Virus record (IMG/VR): IMGVR_UViG_3300010885_042814 | Coordinates: 1-31,708 of that record | Direction: 5' to 3' (one strand) | DNA: 31,708 bases | Source: a virus | The notes under the pieces: model-generated | The model's database searches: none | What the model was told of the DNA's origin: nothing | Seen by the model: only the letters and a program-made list of their open reading frames with translations | Translations under genes and position numbers: made by a program | In this document: positions 13,912-21,735 of the stretch, piece by piece | Numbering within the stretch: the stretch's first letter is position 1 | How the letters are laid out: each line of letters starts with the position of its first letter

Positions 13912-16593
13912 TTATCCTCCAAGCATTGAGTCGACGAGTTCGCTAAGAGCAACGACTCCATACGCGTACCCATCGCGGACGTTGTGTTCTCCAGCAACAA
14001 TACTCGGTCCTGGATGCACTCCGTCTTTCAGCAGCAACTCGATCCGACGAAACATGTTTGTCGCAGCAGCACTTGAGAGTCCAGCAGCTTTGAACATCTT
14101 TAAGAGCTCTGACTTGCGGTCTTTCAAGTCTTGAAGTATCTCCATGTGCTCGGGTCTGATCGTGCGGCCCTTTGCCATTGACATGAACGTGTCGTTCACC
14201 CACTCAAACTCATTCTCTGACAAGCACAGCCCATTGTCTATGACGTGCATCTTGCCATCATCATTGAACCAGAAGTTATTTGTGTGACGGTCAGTTTGAC
14301 CCGTCACAGCATCAAAGAGCGCAGCCAGCTCAATGTCTTCCTCGGTGGTTTCGCTGCCGTCGCCTGCGACGTTGGCGACTTCGCCCTTGAGCATGTTCTG
14401 AACGGATACTCTCTCGAGGTCAGCTGGATCGCTCACAGGAGCATCCGCAGCTCGCCTCTCCATCGAGATCATGTCTCGCTCTTCAGGTGTTAGAGCTCGT
14501 ACCCCGACTGATGGCGCTGGCACGCCCATCATCTCAGCAATCTGCCCCGCCATCCATTCACGTGAGTGATCTTGGCCTTCTGGAATCCCGTACTTCTGTG
14601 CCTGCCCTTGGCCGCCCTCGCCAGCAGTCTTAACGATGACCTTTGTTCCATCTTCGAGTTCGCCCTTCATCGCGTAAGAGATTCCTTCGCCTATGAGAAC
14701 AGTCACGTCCTTGATCGGCGACTGAGCAATAGGCATGTCTTCGCCCGCCATTGTTGCGCCTGCTGGTATCGCTCGCCCGGGGAAGAACTCGTCTGGCCCA
14801 GGCATGATAAGCTTTCGCGCTTCATCATAATCGCTCTGAAGCTTAGCAGCTTCTGCTGTCAAGCCACGGTTCTTGAGGGCGTTAATGATTGCTTCCACAG
14901 GATCGTCACCACTTCCCACTAGGACAAGATTCCTGTCGCCAGGGTCGTAGCCGCCACGGCGAAGAACTTCTGGGTCTCTGTTTGGAAGTCCAGCAGCAAT
15001 CACTCTATCTTGCACGCCGTTGTAAGCGTCACGAGCTTTTCTGAGCGCGTCCACAGCCTCAAAGTTAATCTCCGGATCGTCTGCTGCACTAAGTTCTTTA
15101 AGCTTCTTTATGTTGTCGTCAGACACGACTCCATCGTTATGCTCTCGTATAACGTTGTGAACTCTACTGATCTCAGCGAGAAGTGTCTGAAGTTCTTCGT
15201 CGGTCAAAGATCGTGGACCTTCGTACATAGTGTTCGTTAGGTAGCCGTGCTGCCACACGTCGAGCTCACTGAAGTCTTCAAGCGCATCAGCGAGAGCAGT
15301 GTGGCCAAAGTCTGTGTCAGTTCCTACGTGCATGTCAGCGATTGCTCGCATGTCGTCGAGATTCATCTTAAGGTCGGTAAGAGCGTCTTGAGCATAGTTA
15401 GCGTGTACGCCAGCGTAGTCCCAGAGCTCGTCACCTTCTAAGCCCTTCGCGCGACCACGCTGAATAGCTTTATCGTACTCATCAAGCTTCTTGCTCATGT
15501 CAGCAAGTCTACGCATAAAGTCACGCTCATCCTTGAATCCGCGACGCACATCCCGCAACACCTTCCTAGCTGGACTAATCTTATCTTCGCTCACTAAGTC
15601 TACCTTAGTCGGGAGGAGAGCTGCGATTGCACCACGGTACGCACGGCCAGCGTCAGCAATGTCAACAGCTATCGCTTCACGTTCTGGCTTGTCAGCATCG
15701 AAGAGAATCTGTTCTGCCTCAGCGGCAACGTTCTCTATCCGCTCAGCTCTCTCACGCTCAGCAAAGTCTTTCCTCGCAGCTTCGTTCGCTTCTCTTTCTT
15801 TCTCCTCCTCGCGAATGCGTGCCTGCTCAGCGAGCTTAGCGCGACGCTCTTCAATCTTTTCTTTAGCGTTTGGATCGACTCGTCTGAACTTCCCAAACTC
15901 CCAAAGCACTGCTGCATTCTTACGTCGCTTTGCTCTGACTTTTACCTGGCCTGCGTAGCGAACTGCTCCTGACTCTGAGTCGCGTACCCATACATCAAGC
16001 ATGAACTCTTTGCTTCGCTTCGGGTTCTGGCCAAGAGCAGGTGCCCACGCAAACACTTCTTCGTTCTGGAGCCCGCTACTGCGACCTTCGCCAATGGCAT
16101 CCGCAATCTGATTACGACGCGTCCTGACGAGACGCTTCATTGGCTCGGGATCCACAGTGTCACCAAAGCGGCCTTGAATCTTAATGTCGCCAAAGCCACG
16201 GAACTCAACTCCCGGAGGAATGATGGAGGGAATGGTCTCGTCGGGCTCGCGGACGGGAACACCGCGACCTGCGCGAGCCCCTGGCTCAATGGCAGCGACG
16301 TCCGTTCCGGCACGTCGCCGGTTCATAGCTTCTCTACCTTGCCGCTCTCTTTGGTTAATCCCCTCAACGACTGCCTCGAGCTCAGCGACTGCCAAGTCTG
16401 GGTCTACGATGAGGTCAGACAAGTCAGCGTTGAGAGACTCAGCGAACCGCCCAAACATGTCGCGAGGATGAAGCTTTGGATCCCATGGCACTCTTGGACG
16501 GTTAATGCCGCCAATCTTACTCACGCTTTCTTTCTGCCTCTGCTTGCGGAAGCGCTCTTGCTCGCGCTTTGCTTTGTCGGACAAGTACCCCAT
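13912..16593 (-). CDS. Head-operon protein with C-terminal PI3/4-kinase-like domain
   Basis: An 893-residue protein directly after the minor head gene. ATG 16593 is chosen because it overlaps the preceding TAA by one base (TAATG); an upstream in-frame start would run into that gene. Order: basic N-terminus; motif W37-D-P-x-x-H-P-R44 with G48-R-F50; mixed regions; a Glu/Arg/Ala-rich coiled coil (about 245-300); helical middle; kinase-like domain (about 630-880). In that domain K655 (VIVKT) fits the ATP-binding Lys, then comes an REWMAGQIAEMM helix, DRH-x-x-N at 768-773 and IDNG at 785-788, with a DDG turn between. Spacing and residues match PI3/4-kinase and related HipA-like catalytic and metal loops. 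Its substrate is unknown. Confidence 0.75.
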   Translation of the reverse strand: MGYLSDKAKREQERFRKQRQKESVSKIGGINRPRVPWDPKLHPRDMFGRFAESLNADLSDLIVDPDLAVAELEAVVEGINQRERQGREAMNRRRAGTDVAAIEPGARAGRGVPVREPDETIPSIIPPGVEFRGFGDIKIQGRFGDTVDPEPMKRLVRTRRNQIADAIGEGRSSGLQNEEVFAWAPALGQNPKRSKEFMLDVWVRDSESGAVRYAGQVKVRAKRRKNAAVLWEFGKFRRVDPNAKEKIEERRAKLAEQARIREEEKEREANEAARKDFAERERAERIENVAAEAEQILFDADKPEREAIAVDIADAGRAYRGAIAALLPTKVDLVSEDKISPARKVLRDVRRGFKDERDFMRRLADMSKKLDEYDKAIQRGRAKGLEGDELWDYAGVHANYAQDALTDLKMNLDDMRAIADMHVGTDTDFGHTALADALEDFSELDVWQHGYLTNTMYEGPRSLTDEELQTLLAEISRVHNVIREHNDGVVSDDNIKKLKELSAADDPEINFEAVDALRKARDAYNGVQDRVIAAGLPNRDPEVLRRGGYDPGDRNLVLVGSGDDPVEAIINALKNRGLTAEAAKLQSDYDEARKLIMPGPDEFFPGRAIPAGATMAGEDMPIAQSPIKDVTVLIGEGISYAMKGELEDGTKVIVKTAGEGGQGQAQKYGIPEGQDHSREWMAGQIAEMMGVPAPSVGVRALTPEERDMISMERRAADAPVSDPADLERVSVQNMLKGEVANVAGDGSETTEEDIELAALFDAVTGQTDRHTNNFWFNDDGKMHVIDNGLCLSENEFEWVNDTFMSMAKGRTIRPEHMEILQDLKDRKSELLKMFKAAGLSSAAATNMFRRIELLLKDGVHPGPSIVAGEHNVRDGYAYGVVALSELVDSMLGG

Positions 16594-17522
16594 TAAACAG
16601 ATTCTACATCGCGGAGTGGAAGTGGTGGGTCTTGGCCGTGCCATGTCTCAGCAGGCGGAAGCCAGTCTGCGTCGTACACTGGGACAAGAGTGCACCGGCA
16701 GTTTGGATGCTTGGGAGGCAGCTCAACATCTGTGACGACCCATGGATTCTGCGCAGCGATCTCGACGCAGTCGTCGCAGGGCGGGTAAGACTTGGGAGGC
16801 CCGATGCTTGGACCTGACGCGATGACCCAGTCAACTTGAGTGACTCCGTTCAAGTAGAGAGCATTAAAGTTCGTTGTCTCCCAGACAGCAGCAGTCTCGG
16901 TTCTGGCGATGCGTTCTGCTTGCCATCTGCGAAGCACGCTCCACTCGCGCTCAATCTCCGCAACAATCTCACCCATTGCTTTTGGCTTTGCTGGGTCAGT
17001 TGCTCGAATGATGATGTCACGGAGTCTGTCCAAGTGTTCGTTCGCAGCGAGCGCAAGAACCTTTGACCCGCGCACAGCGTGAATGTCGCGGGCCATGTCT
17101 CGAGGCGTCGTCCAGCGGAAAGTCTGGTTGAGTCCGAGCGTGTCCAGAGTGTGCTGTCCCGACTCTTCGCTGACTTCGCGAGCGAGACCAAGGTAAACAG
17201 CAACTCCTCCGCCAGCAAGCGCTCTGATGCCTCCAAAGATGCGCCTGAGCAAGCGGTCAAGTCTACTCGGGTCTGGGTCTCCACTGCGAGCTTTGCCTAC
17301 TTTGCTCCACATGTCTTGCGCAAGCTCTATCGCAGGCACAAGGTCAACCTCGTTGCTTGGCTTGAGCCACTGCTCGAACGAATGTGATGTTCTCTCTATC
17401 CACCGCTCACGAGCACGCCATCCAGCGCGCAGCATCGCAGCATCGTTCCTTGTGTTGACCTTCAGCAAGTCAAGCGCAAGGTACGCCTCACTGAGATCAG
17501 CGAGGTCTTTACTCCGCGCCAC
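16593..17522 (-). CDS. Minor head protein, SPP1 gp7 / Mu gpF-like
   Basis: A 309-residue protein from GTG 17522; AGGAG lies ten bases upstream. An in-frame TTG at 17591 exists, but it would add a very basic stretch that is only the portal gene read in another frame. The C-terminal part holds the family signature: a R-x-E-T-A helix (IARTETAAVWETTNFNALYLNG), CDDC, and HPNCRC (about 272-277) followed by a strand. This domain is found in proteins that sit inside the head at the portal. It overlaps the portal gene by 14 bases. The Cys/His set could bind a metal. Confidence 0.85.
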   Translation of the reverse strand: MARSKDLADLSEAYLALDLLKVNTRNDAAMLRAGWRARERWIERTSHSFEQWLKPSNEVDLVPAIELAQDMWSKVGKARSGDPDPSRLDRLLRRIFGGIRALAGGGVAVYLGLAREVSEESGQHTLDTLGLNQTFRWTTPRDMARDIHAVRGSKVLALAANEHLDRLRDIIIRATDPAKPKAMGEIVAEIEREWSVLRRWQAERIARTETAAVWETTNFNALYLNGVTQVDWVIASGPSIGPPKSYPPCDDCVEIAAQNPWVVTDVELPPKHPNCRCTLVPVYDADWLPPAETWHGQDPPLPLRDVESV

Positions 17523-18993
17523 TTGTGGGTGGCTCCTGTGGCGGCTCTTGCGGCGGCGGCGTTTCCTCAGGGACGTTGCGTCGTTGTTCAAGGATTGCGC
17601 GGATACGACTTGCCACCTCTTGCCTCATCGGGTCTGTTGGGTCGCCTTCGCTAACGCCTGGTGGGGTGATGCTCGGGAGAACACCGCCCTGGAGCTCAAA
17701 GTAGAACTTGTTGCCTCGTGGATCTTCATTTGGGAGAGGCACAGCGCCAACGCGCTGACGAGCTTCGTTGAGCATGAGGACGTTGCCCGTGAACGACCGA
17801 ACGGCCAAGTCAAGATCCTGCCCCTCCTCTGTGAGGTCAAGTTCCTCAGGATGCCACGTCCATTCTACGTCACGGCCGAACGGAGACTCAGTCTCAATGA
17901 ACGTGTTCATGCGCGCAGACATCAGCGCTTGGCTTGTCGAAATGACCGCTTCTTTGTAGATGAGTGAAGCATCCTTAGCAACGTCGCCGCCGAGAGCTCC
18001 AACCTTCACCATGCCAAGACGCTCAGACGGGATGCGGTGCGCCACTAAGATGGCTGCGTCTCCTCGAGCTTGTAGTCGCTCAAAGCTCATGTCGCCCTTC
18101 AAGTCGGAGAGCTGCTTAAACTCAATCTTGCCGTTGCCGGCGATAGGAATGACAATGTTGCGGTGAGGCTCCTTCAAGTCAGTCTTGAACGCTTGATGAA
18201 GTGCTTCTTCCATCTCCGGATCATCCTCCAAGTTTGAGAGGATCACAGCCCACCGTGGCTCACGCCGGTTCTCAAAGTACATGATGTTGTCGTCGCGTGC
18301 TGCGAGCGATAGAGAGATCCACCCAATGGCTGAGACGTATGTTGGGATTCCATACCACGACGACCGACGTGATGGCCTCTTGAGCACAATGATCTCGTTC
18401 GCAACTTCGTTAGTGATCTCGTCAGCGCTATCTTTCACAGCACCAGTGGTGCGGTCAACAACACGAGTGTCGCCAGGGAGCCATCGCTTAAACCACACGC
18501 GGCGACCGTGGCGGATCTGGCAGATGCGTACGCCATCACGGTGGAAGCGCGTCGTGTGCGCGGGTATGTGATACCAATGACGAACGATGCCTTGTGCGTC
18601 GCGTGCGAGCTCGATCGCGCCCCACCCGACCGTCTCAACATCGCCCCAAGTCGAAAGCAAGAGTTCGTGGGTAGTCATCTCGTCGTCAGACGATAGGTCT
18701 GCGAGCCAAGCATCAAGACCTTTGCGCTGGTCAACATCTGCGTCTTCAACTCGAGGGCGGTACTCCCACCCAGTGCCAACGACGTCGTTTGTCTTCTGCT
18801 CTATCGCAGCAGCGTGAATGGGGTGTGACTCAGCAATGAACACAAGTTGCTCCACCTGGAACGGGGGCGCTTGGATTCCGTGCGAGTACTTGAATGGGTC
18901 AACGGGAAGCTGCTGGCTCCACTCACCAATCTTGTCACCCGACTTAGTGAAGGTCATAACCTTCATCATCTTGCCGCTTTTGTCTTCTGCCAT
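17509..18993 (-). CDS. Portal protein, PBSX-type
   Basis: A 494-residue protein forming the twelve-fold ring through which DNA enters the head. Typical portal features are a N-terminal YSHGIQAPPFQVEQLVFIAESHPIHAAAI region, the stem and wing parts with 'SAIGWISLSLAARDDNIMYFENRREPRWAVIL', and the 'RGDAAILVAHRIPSERLG' segment, characteristic of the PBSX family. The tail is Pro-rich. It is the first gene of its own transcription unit, follows a terminator, and the ATG is seven bases after a TACAAT box without ribosome binding site. Opposite strand to the capsid gene is unusual. Confidence 0.9.
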   Translation of the reverse strand: MAEDKSGKMMKVMTFTKSGDKIGEWSQQLPVDPFKYSHGIQAPPFQVEQLVFIAESHPIHAAAIEQKTNDVVGTGWEYRPRVEDADVDQRKGLDAWLADLSSDDEMTTHELLLSTWGDVETVGWGAIELARDAQGIVRHWYHIPAHTTRFHRDGVRICQIRHGRRVWFKRWLPGDTRVVDRTTGAVKDSADEITNEVANEIIVLKRPSRRSSWYGIPTYVSAIGWISLSLAARDDNIMYFENRREPRWAVILSNLEDDPEMEEALHQAFKTDLKEPHRNIVIPIAGNGKIEFKQLSDLKGDMSFERLQARGDAAILVAHRIPSERLGMVKVGALGGDVAKDASLIYKEAVISTSQALMSARMNTFIETESPFGRDVEWTWHPEELDLTEEGQDLDLAVRSFTGNVLMLNEARQRVGAVPLPNEDPRGNKFYFELQGGVLPSITPPGVSEGDPTDPMRQEVASRIRAILEQRRNVPEETPPPQEPPQEPPTSGAE

Positions 18994-19006
18994 CGGAGAG
19001 ATTGTA
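18994..19006 (-). promoter_or_regulatory. Leaderless promoter of the portal operon
   Basis: On the minus strand TACAAT (19001-19006) is followed by exactly seven bases and then ATG 18993, with no ribosome binding site. The preceding bases GTCGCCC give CGCCCTACAAT, which fits the pattern CGCnCTAnnnT. Transcription would begin at the A of ATG, as in the leaderless messages common in actinobacteria. A -35 box is not convincing. Confidence 0.6.
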
Positions 19007-19010
19007 GGGC

Positions 19011-19046
19011 GACAAACGAAAGCAGCCCAGCTTCTGCTGGGCTGCT
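19011..19046 (-). terminator. Intrinsic terminator after the DUF932 gene
   Basis: A perfect 11-bp stem (AGCAGCCCAGC / GCTGGGCTGCT, 19021-19046) with a four-base loop is followed on the minus strand by TTTCGTTTGT (19011-19020). It lies 25 bases past the DUF932 stop and just upstream of the portal promoter, so it separates the two units. Confidence 0.85.
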
Positions 19047-19070
19047 CCGCTGCTCGTGCTGTGCCTGTGC

Positions 19071-19964
19071 TTACGCGGTCATCAGCTCATACGCTGCATC
19101 GCGCGCGTTCCGCCCCGCCCCGAAGAGCGACCCGGTGAGGCGGGCATTGTCCGTCCGGGGCTTGCGCGCCCAGTCGTAGTACTCGCCGATGGCGTTCAGA
19201 GCGCCCCACTGAGTTCCGCGGAACCCTTCGATGGTTGCGCTCGTCTTGTAGTTGGTGACGATGTCATCAGCCACCTTCTCCACGTCGGTCAGCTGGCCAA
19301 CGATCCGCTCGAACGACTCGTCAGAGATCCTCGTCTCCGCAAGCTGCCCCATCTTCTCGCCGAAGTCCTCCATGTAGGAGAACGTCAGCTCGAGCGAACG
19401 GCGTGCTTCGCTGAGTCGACTGTCCATCGTCCCGACGTGACGCACAGACCACTTGCGGGTGGTTGTGTTCAGCGCCAGGTTGAGCGTGTTCATGCACACG
19501 ACCCGCACAGGAGTGACAGCGGCTGTGATGCCGGTTGTCCCGTCGTGTGAGTTCATCAGCATGAGGTAGGTGTCGACCGGGTCCTCGCCTGCGATCATCA
19601 CAGACTCAGGAATCCGCATCATCATCCAGATCCACCGACCGTCGCGAAGTGCGCCGGCTGTCTCGTACTTGGCAGACCCGTCGTCCACGAGTGCGTCTGC
19701 GAACGCGAATGCGTCCTTGTTCTGCAGTGGCGTGTACTGCTCGCCAACCACTCCAAGAACCTTCTTGTCAGACATCCGCGTCGTGGCGTACTTGCCTGGG
19801 ATTGTGTCTCCGCCCACCAACTGAATGGGGAGCTTCTCCACAGCCCAGTCAAGTCCCGCCTCACGGAGGGCGTCCGATGCGGTAAGCTGCTCATCCACAA
19901 CGGTTCCCAAGCCGTGCCACGGGATTTCCCGGACAGACATCATGGTTTCTACTGCTGCTGGCAT
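19071..19964 (-). CDS. DUF932 phage/plasmid-like protein
   Basis: A 297-residue protein of the DUF932 / TIGR03299 type: the N-terminal WHGLGTVVDE, then VVGEQYTPLQNKDAFAFADAL and TAGALRDGRWIWMMMRIPES, TYLMLMNSHDGT and RVVCMNTLNLAL. The family is common in phages and plasmids but its function is unknown. It has a clear ribosome binding site (AAAGGAG) in a leader shared with the amidoligase gene. Its sequence is GC-rich (about 67% on the line at 19141) compared with the portal and lysis genes. It ends before a strong terminator, so it is a single-gene unit. Confidence 0.85.
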   Translation of the reverse strand: MPAAVETMMSVREIPWHGLGTVVDEQLTASDALREAGLDWAVEKLPIQLVGGDTIPGKYATTRMSDKKVLGVVGEQYTPLQNKDAFAFADALVDDGSAKYETAGALRDGRWIWMMMRIPESVMIAGEDPVDTYLMLMNSHDGTTGITAAVTPVRVVCMNTLNLALNTTTRKWSVRHVGTMDSRLSEARRSLELTFSYMEDFGEKMGQLAETRISDESFERIVGQLTDVEKVADDIVTNYKTSATIEGFRGTQWGALNAIGEYYDWARKPRTDNARLTGSLFGAGRNARDAAYELMTA

Positions 19965-20038
19965 GTGATACTCCTTTCGCTGCGAGAGGGACTATTCCCA
20001 CTCCTGCGAATCGTATCAGGTAAGTCTTGTGAAGTCTA
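19965..20038 (-). promoter_or_regulatory. Promoter and leader of the DUF932 gene
   Basis: The -10 box TACGAT (20010-20015) is preceded by TG in the extended position; TAGACT (20033-20038) lies 17 bases upstream as -35 and overlaps the stop of the secreted-protein gene. The 12-base string ATCGTATCAGGT (plus strand, 20010-20021) and the AAAGGAGTA leader are repeated before the amidoligase gene, suggesting common control. Confidence 0.65.
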
Positions 20039-20779
20039 GCGAATCGTGCAACTTTGTGAAGATGAAACTGTGTTCGCAGGAGCGCCCGAATAAGTGAACG
20101 TGCCTCGGAACTTCCAAGATCTTGAAGCGCATCTTGCGTGAACATAATGCTCAGTGATTCGTACTCGCTTACCCTTGCGCTTTATGACACGCTTCCACGA
20201 GCGTTGCACTCGGGTAGAGAACTCAACGATTGCGGAGTTAAGCGGAAGCGCAGGGATCGTCACGTCAAGCACAGACCCGAAGCCACTCTTTCCGTAAGGC
20301 TTCAACACACCAACGAGTGTGGTGCCTAGGGCAACAGCGTTCGTCCACGAATGCAACACAATGACTGGGTGACCGCTCTGCGGCGGTCCATTGAATGCGG
20401 TGATCTCCGCGTCAAGGATTGTGTCAGTGAAACCAGCGAGTGCAACGCGTCCAGCGCCCGTGCCAACGATGCTTGTGGGGCAGGCAGCACGAGCCATTGC
20501 GGCAGAGATGCCGTTCAAGTTTGCTCGGCACACGGGCAAGCCAGCTGCCGTGAACACGAAGTCATCGTCGAAGAAGATCTGCGCTCGAGTGGCTGGAGCA
20601 ATCTGCTCTCCAGCAACAACTGCGCCTGTGGTGGTCAAGACAGCGATGGATGCAGCGCTACGCTTGACTTTTGCGTGCTTCACCGGAGCACCAGCGACTG
20701 AGATTGTCTGAGTGTTAGATGCGCTAGCATCCGCAGCAAAGACAAGGAACACAGCAGCAATGATTGCGATGACTCTCAT
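20036..20779 (-). CDS. Secreted actinobacterial-type protein in the lysis cassette
   Basis: A 247-residue protein with a signal peptide (positively charged start, hydrophobic core to about residue 15, likely cleavage near ASA-SN at 20-21). The mature part has four Cys, a basic turn (KRVIKRKGKRVR) and a C-terminal FRGTFTYSG strand. It resembles a family of secreted proteins that I associate with Solirubrobacterales and relatives: an N-terminal PVC, an AACP, a VGTGAG segment, an AFNG loop, and RCASRSWKFRGTFTY. It overlaps the lysozyme stop by four bases (ATGA) and has GGAG upstream, so it is co-translated with lysis genes. It may act at the envelope. Its function is unknown. Confidence 0.65.
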   Translation of the reverse strand: MRVIAIIAAVFLVFAADASASNTQTISVAGAPVKHAKVKRSAASIAVLTTTGAVVAGEQIAPATRAQIFFDDDFVFTAAGLPVCRANLNGISAAMARAACPTSIVGTGAGRVALAGFTDTILDAEITAFNGPPQSGHPVIVLHSWTNAVALGTTLVGVLKPYGKSGFGSVLDVTIPALPLNSAIVEFSTRVQRSWKRVIKRKGKRVRITEHYVHARCASRSWKFRGTFTYSGAPANTVSSSQSCTIR

Positions 20780-21330
20780 GACTTGCTCCGGAAGAGGTCG
20801 CCTTCAGCCTTGCGCCGTCGCACCAAGCCAGGAAGTTCTTCGCCGCCTGCGTGAGTCCAGCGGTTCATCTCGCTGGGGACTGATGCGTAGTCGCCAGCAT
20901 TCAACTTCTTCAAGAGGGTGCTGCTTGTGAACGCGCCAATGCCTACGTTATAGACGAAGCTCACAAGCGCGTCAAGTTGGTTCTGGTTGAGCTTTACTCG
21001 CGTGAGATGATTCACAGCATCAGCTGCTGCGCTTGCTTCTTCGTGAAGCATCTGAAGTGCCTGCCCACGAGTGACGCCCTTGCTCCATTTAGTCTTGTCT
21101 GCTTTGGTGCAGTTGCCATAGTGCAAGAGCGTCCCATAGCCGACAGTGCAGTGGCCAGCGGGATCGTTGTATGGCTTTGAGTAGAAGCCTTCGAACTCAG
21201 CAATGAACGCAGCACCGTCCTGCGACAACTCCGTTGCTCGCGCCTCTTGCCTGCGCAAGCTAGCGATCTTCTTGCGAACTCGCTTAACTCTCTGGAGCAA
21301 GAAGCGAAGACGACGCTTGAGACGGTTCAT
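20776..21330 (-). CDS. Lysozyme of the T4/GH24 type
   Basis: A 184-residue enzyme that cuts the glycan chain of peptidoglycan. The first 35 residues are strongly basic and helical; the lysozyme domain follows. E47, D56 and T62 have the same spacing as E11, D20 and T26 of T4 lysozyme, within AEFEGFYSKPYNDPAGHCTVGYGT. Other family parts are LNQNQLDALVSFVYNVG and the C-terminal RRRKAEGDLF. It lacks an obvious signal peptide, so it should depend on the holin. It starts in a TAATG overlap with the M15 gene. The basic N-terminus may help it bind the wall. Confidence 0.9.
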   Translation of the reverse strand: MNRLKRRLRFLLQRVKRVRKKIASLRRQEARATELSQDGAAFIAEFEGFYSKPYNDPAGHCTVGYGTLLHYGNCTKADKTKWSKGVTRGQALQMLHEEASAAADAVNHLTRVKLNQNQLDALVSFVYNVGIGAFTSSTLLKKLNAGDYASVPSEMNRWTHAGGEELPGLVRRRKAEGDLFRSKS

Positions 21331-21698
21331 TAGAAAGTCTTCTTAGACGGCTTGGCTTTGCCTGGCTTGAACGCAAGGTGAAGGTGGTCGTAGTGACCTG
21401 ACGTTCTCCACAGCACTTCAGCGAACTTGCCACTGAACCTTGCGTACACCCAAACCTTTGCGCGGTCAAGCCGCGACCAGTTGCCATTAGCAGGCACAAA
21501 GTCAACAGCAAGTCCCTTGGTGTGATAAGAGCCAGGAGCACCACCGATCGCAGCGTTGTGCTCGGGCGACCGATACATCGAAGTTATGACGAGGCCAAAC
21601 TTCTCTGCGATCCTCTTGCCATAGACGAGAGTGGTCTGGTGCTTCTCGCCGCGAGGGAACACTCCACGCCGCTTTGCTGTCTTCTTTCGCTTTGCCAT
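21330..21698 (-). CDS. M15-type peptidase (endolysin)
   Basis: A 122-residue enzyme of the D-Ala-D-Ala carboxypeptidase/endopeptidase type, hydrolysing peptide cross-links or stem ends. The zinc and catalytic residues are visible: SMYRSPEHNAAIGG, then SYHTKGLAVDF with H59 and D66, and GHYDHLHLAF with D104 and H107. The first 16 residues are very basic. It is short, consistent with a bare catalytic domain. It pairs with the GH24 lysozyme in one cassette, giving two cleavage specificities. Its ATG has no ribosome binding site but follows a TAAGAT box by six bases. Confidence 0.85.
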   Translation of the reverse strand: MAKRKKTAKRRGVFPRGEKHQTTLVYGKRIAEKFGLVITSMYRSPEHNAAIGGAPGSYHTKGLAVDFVPANGNWSRLDRAKVWVYARFSGKFAEVLWRTSGHYDHLHLAFKPGKAKPSKKTF

Positions 21699-21710
21699 GA
21701 GACTATCTTA
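21699..21710 (-). promoter_or_regulatory. Candidate leaderless promoter of the lysis cassette
   Basis: On the minus strand TAAGAT (21705-21710) stands six bases before ATG 21698, preceded by TTCGCTC, giving the pattern CGCTCTAAGAT. No ribosome binding site is visible. It lies in the 37-base gap after the metallopeptidase gene. Confidence 0.5.
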
Positions 21711-21735
21711 GAGCGAAGAGTAGTGTAGAGTGCTG

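Noticed and set aside
15491-15958. Plus-strand open frame of 155 codons opposite the kinase-like gene
   Set aside because: Ser/Arg/Ala-rich mirror of the charged coiled coil on the other strand; no ribosome binding site.
16594-16644. Upstream in-frame start of the kinase-like gene at 16644
   Set aside because: Would overlap the minor head gene by 52 bases; ATG 16593 overlaps its stop by one base, the usual coupling here.
17523-17591. TTG start of the minor head gene at 17591
   Set aside because: Adds 23 very basic residues that lie in the portal reading frame overlap; GTG 17522 has AGGAG upstream and a short overlap.
17227-17967. Plus-strand open frame of 246 codons opposite portal and minor head genes
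   Set aside because: Covers parts of two well-supported genes in antisense; composition is not protein-like.
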